Source: Bacteroidales bacterium
GTDB lineage: Bacteria; Bacteroidota; Bacteroidia; Bacteroidales; UBA932
DNA: 17,127 nt
NCBI GenBank assembly: GCA_024402115.1
Contig: JAKSJQ010000041.1
Coordinates: 1-17,127, forward strand
Direction of reading: 5' to 3'
The position numbers and the translations under genes were made by a program. Within the stretch, counting starts at the first letter, position 1; each line of letters opens with the position of its first letter. Shown here in pieces: positions 15,016 through 17,127 of the stretch. The notes under the pieces are model-generated. The model worked only from the letters and a program-made list of their open reading frames with translations, was not told where the DNA came from and did not search any database.

Positions 15016-16890
15016 ATGTATTCATACCTGGATAAGATAGATAATCCGGACGATCTGAAGAAAGTGAATCAGGCTGAACTCGGGCGAGTGTGCTCCGAGC
15101 TTCGCGAGTATATGCTCGACTGCTGTTCGCGAAATCCCGGCCATGTGGCTTCCAGCCTTTGCTCGGTTGAGATAATAACAGGTCTCCACTACATATACGA
15201 TACTCCGTCGGACAAGATCGTGTTCGACGTGGGACATCAGGCCTATGCCCATAAGATCCTTACGGGCAGGCGTGATGCTTTCCGTACGCTTCGCCAGAAG
15301 GGCGGACTCAGCGGCTTCCCTAAGATGGACGAAAGCCCATACGATGCATTCGGCGTCGGACATTCTTCCACATCCATCTCTGCGGCTCTCGGATATGCCG
15401 AGGCAGCGAGAATCAAGGGTGACGGCACGAAGGCTGTGGCCGTGATCGGTGACGGAGCCCTTACCGGTGGCCTCGCTTTCGAAGGCATGAACAACGCTGG
15501 CGACAGCCATTCCGACATACTCGTAATTCTCAACGACAACAACCACTCCATCGACGAGGCCAGAGGAGCCATCCATGAGCACCTGCTTCGTCTCACGACC
15601 AACCCTTCCTACAACAAGATCAAGGGTAAGGTCTGGGAAAGGATGGGGGACAGCAATGCCCGAAACTTCGTTCACAGATGGAGCAAGGGCCTCAAGTCTT
15701 ACATCGTGAAGAAGTCCGGAGGAGACCTTTTCGAGTCCCTCGGTTTCAGATATTTCGGACCTATCGACGGTAACGACATCCAGCAGGTGGTCGACACTCT
15801 GCGTGCCGTGAAGGATCTCAAGGGACCGCGTATCCTGCATTGCGTCACCACCAAGGGTTATGGATATGCCCCTGCAGAGGCGGATCCTACCGTATGGCAT
15901 TCTCCTGGAAAGTTCGATCCGGAGACAGGTGAGCGAGTGAAGTCAAACAAGAGCGCAGACCGCTATCAGGACGTGTTCGGCGAGGTTCTCGTGGATCTGG
16001 CAAAGGACAATGAGAAGATAGTGGGCATAACTCCAGCCATGTCCAGCGGATGCGGAATGAACAGCTTCTCCCAGCAATTCCCGGAGCGTTTCTTCGATGT
16101 CGGAATCGAGGAGGAGCATGCGGTGACTTTCTCTGCCGGACTCGCGGCAGGCGGACTTCGACCAGTCTGCAACATCTACTCTTCGTTCTCTCAGAGAGCT
16201 TATGATCAGATCATCCATGACGTGGCTCTCCAGAACCTTCCTGTCGTGTTCTGCTTCGACAGGGCGGGTGTAGTGGGCGAGGATGGACCTACCCACCACG
16301 GAGCGTTTGACATGGCAGCATACAGGAGCATTCCTAACATGACCATTGCCTCGCCTCGCGATGAGCTTTCGCTGAAGAATATGATGGGCATAGCGATACG
16401 ACATGATGGCCCATTTATTATAAGGTATCCGCGCGGAGGCGGAGAAGGTGTCGAGTGGAAGTCCGCACCTTATGCTGAAGTTCCGGTAGGAAAGGGTGAG
16501 AGACTTGTAGAGGGCTCACGTGTTGCAATACTCGGTATCGGGCCGGTGTGCAACAGGGCTGTGGAGGCGGCCGAGGCCTTCAAGGCTGAGACAGGTGAGT
16601 CTCCAGCCGTATATGATATGAGGTATATAAAACCGATAGATACAGACATACTCGCAGAAGTTGCCAATAACTATGACTGCGTGATCACGCTCGAGGACGG
16701 ATGTGCTGCCGGAGGACTCTTCGGAGCCGTTGCGGAGTACCTTGCGTCGTGCGGATCAGCGGTCCGTCTGCGTCACGCGTCAATACCTGATAAGTTCGTC
16801 CCTCAGGCAAGCAGGGGCGACCTTCTGAGGGATTGTGGGCTTGATTCAGAGAGCATTTTCGGCATGTTGCAGGAAGAAATGAAAAAGTAA
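15016..16890 (+). CDS. dxs: 1-deoxy-D-xylulose-5-phosphate synthase
   Basis: TPP-dependent enzyme that condenses pyruvate and glyceraldehyde 3-phosphate to DXP, the entry to the MEP pathway for isoprenoids (and for thiamine and pyridoxal); cytosolic homodimer. From the ATG at 15016 it has 624 residues, the normal length. Visible are NPGHVASSL (40-48), DVGHQAYAHKILTGR (71-85), the TPP/Mg motif beginning GDG at 145-147 and ending ILNDN at 171-175, YFGPIDG (246-252), the catalytic Glu E366 in GIEEEHAVTFSAG, and DGPTHHGAFD (423-432). An in-frame ATG at 14980 would add 12 residues, but these lie inside the divergent MFS promoter and homologues start near MYSYL, so I prefer 15016. A TAACTTAG at 15003-15010 could be its -7 element, though without a well-spaced -33. 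It supplies the precursor for MiaA's DMAPP. Confidence 0.95.
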   Translation: MYSYLDKIDNPDDLKKVNQAELGRVCSELREYMLDCCSRNPGHVASSLCSVEIITGLHYIYDTPSDKIVFDVGHQAYAHKILTGRRDAFRTLRQKGGLSGFPKMDESPYDAFGVGHSSTSISAALGYAEAARIKGDGTKAVAVIGDGALTGGLAFEGMNNAGDSHSDILVILNDNNHSIDEARGAIHEHLLRLTTNPSYNKIKGKVWERMGDSNARNFVHRWSKGLKSYIVKKSGGDLFESLGFRYFGPIDGNDIQQVVDTLRAVKDLKGPRILHCVTTKGYGYAPAEADPTVWHSPGKFDPETGERVKSNKSADRYQDVFGEVLVDLAKDNEKIVGITPAMSSGCGMNSFSQQFPERFFDVGIEEEHAVTFSAGLAAGGLRPVCNIYSSFSQRAYDQIIHDVALQNLPVVFCFDRAGVVGEDGPTHHGAFDMAAYRSIPNMTIASPRDELSLKNMMGIAIRHDGPFIIRYPRGGGEGVEWKSAPYAEVPVGKGERLVEGSRVAILGIGPVCNRAVEAAEAFKAETGESPAVYDMRYIKPIDTDILAEVANNYDCVITLEDGCAAGGLFGAVAEYLASCGSAVRLRHASIPDKFVPQASRGDLLRDCGLDSESIFGMLQEEMKK

Positions 16891-16907
16891 AGATTTTTGC
16901 GAATTTA

Positions 16908-16938
16908 TTTGCAGAATCAGTTTTTATCTCTATCTTTG
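16908..16938 (+). promoter_or_regulatory. Consensus promoter of the tRNA cluster
   Basis: TTTG at 16908-16911, a 19-nt spacer and TATCTTTG at 16931-16938, an exact match to the Bacteroidetes consensus at optimal spacing. It is the best promoter in the window and sits between the dxs stop (16890) and the first tRNA (16980), as expected for a strongly expressed stable-RNA operon. No factor-independent terminator separates dxs from it. Confidence 0.8.
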
Positions 16939-16979
16939 CAATCCCTTTCACAAGCATCTCGGTGCAGCCGAAGGAAATT

Positions 16980-17053
16980 GCCGATATAGCTCAGTTGGCT
17001 AGAGCACGTGATTTGTAATCTCGGGGTCGTGGGTTCGACTCCCTCTATCGGCT
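16980..17053 (+). tRNA. tRNA-Thr (anticodon UGU)
   Basis: Cloverleaf: acceptor GCCGATA (16980-16986) with TATCGGC (17046-17052), D-arm GCTC/GAGC, anticodon loop TTTGTAA with TGT at 17014-17016, T-loop TTCGACT, discriminator T17053, CCA not encoded. Each of the anticodon and T stems holds one T-T mismatch (17009 with 17021, 17030 with 17044), which is unusual. The rest of the fold is normal, so I still call it a tRNA for ACN threonine codons, mainly ACA. Confidence 0.88.
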
Positions 17054-17073
17054 CCCGAAGTTTGACTTAAATT

Positions 17074-17127
17074 GGGCAGATACCAGAGTGGCCAAATGGG
17101 GCAGACTGTAAATCTGCTGGCTTACGC
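17074..17127 (+). tRNA. tRNA-Tyr (anticodon GUA), cut by the right edge
   Basis: Acceptor 5' strand GGGCAGA (17074-17080), D-arm, anticodon stem GCAGA/TCTGC around loop CTGTAAA with GTA at 17108-17110, then the start of a long variable arm (TGGCTTACGC), typical of bacterial tRNA-Tyr. The 3' half is outside the window. It lies 20 nt after tRNA-Thr and is surely in the same transcript. It reads UAY codons and is an expected MiaA substrate. Confidence 0.92.

Noticed and set aside
15022..15900. A 292-codon minus-strand frame opposite the 5' half of dxs.
   Set aside because: dxs motifs on the plus strand are decisive, and the antisense frame has no recognisable content.

Overview
The window looks like ordinary chromosomal DNA of a Bacteroidales-type bacterium. 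The evidence is gene content (an ACT-less serA next to serC and a DUF1015 gene, a pRiA4b ORF-3-like protein joined to miaA, a DUF2490-like barrel), the absence of strong Shine-Dalgarno sequences, and several matches to the Bacteroidetes promoter pattern (TTTG, about 19-22 nt, TAnnTTTG). Base composition is fairly GC-rich for the group. Genus cannot be fixed from the sequence alone. No mobile elements, CRISPR arrays or phage genes were seen.

Layout. (1) Bases 1-3630, minus strand: an apparent operon of a YigZ/IMPACT-family protein, serC, serA and a DUF1015 gene that runs off the left edge. It covers the first two committed steps of serine synthesis; no serB is visible. (2) Bases 3713-6009, plus strand: an acidic-tailed pRiA4b ORF-3-like protein, miaA (8-nt overlap) and a probable outer-membrane beta-barrel. 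The divergent promoters of blocks 1 and 2 appear to share a palindromic TTTGCAAA. (3) Bases 6077-6415: a small, apparently highly expressed two-repeat YegP/DUF1508 protein with its own promoter and a hairpin terminator that probably serves both strands. (4) Bases 6479-12146, minus strand: a compact tripartite efflux operon read as ATPase, FtsX/MacB-like permease, second permease, periplasmic adaptor, TolC-type outer-membrane channel. (5) Bases 12229-14927, minus strand: two paralogous MFS transporters overlapping by one base. (6) Bases 15016-16890, plus strand: dxs, first enzyme of the MEP isoprenoid pathway. (7) From 16908: a strong promoter driving tRNA-Thr(UGU) and tRNA-Tyr(GUA), the latter cut by the right edge.

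Most of the window is housekeeping metabolism and transport. I did not find a clearly new multi-gene system. The points most worth a second look are the DUF1015 protein in the serine operon (its DGHHR motif recalls ParB-fold serine kinases), the unusual active site of SerA, the shared-element divergent promoters with a probably leaderless yigZ transcript, the tandem MFS pair, and a tRNA-Thr with two T-T mismatches in its stems.
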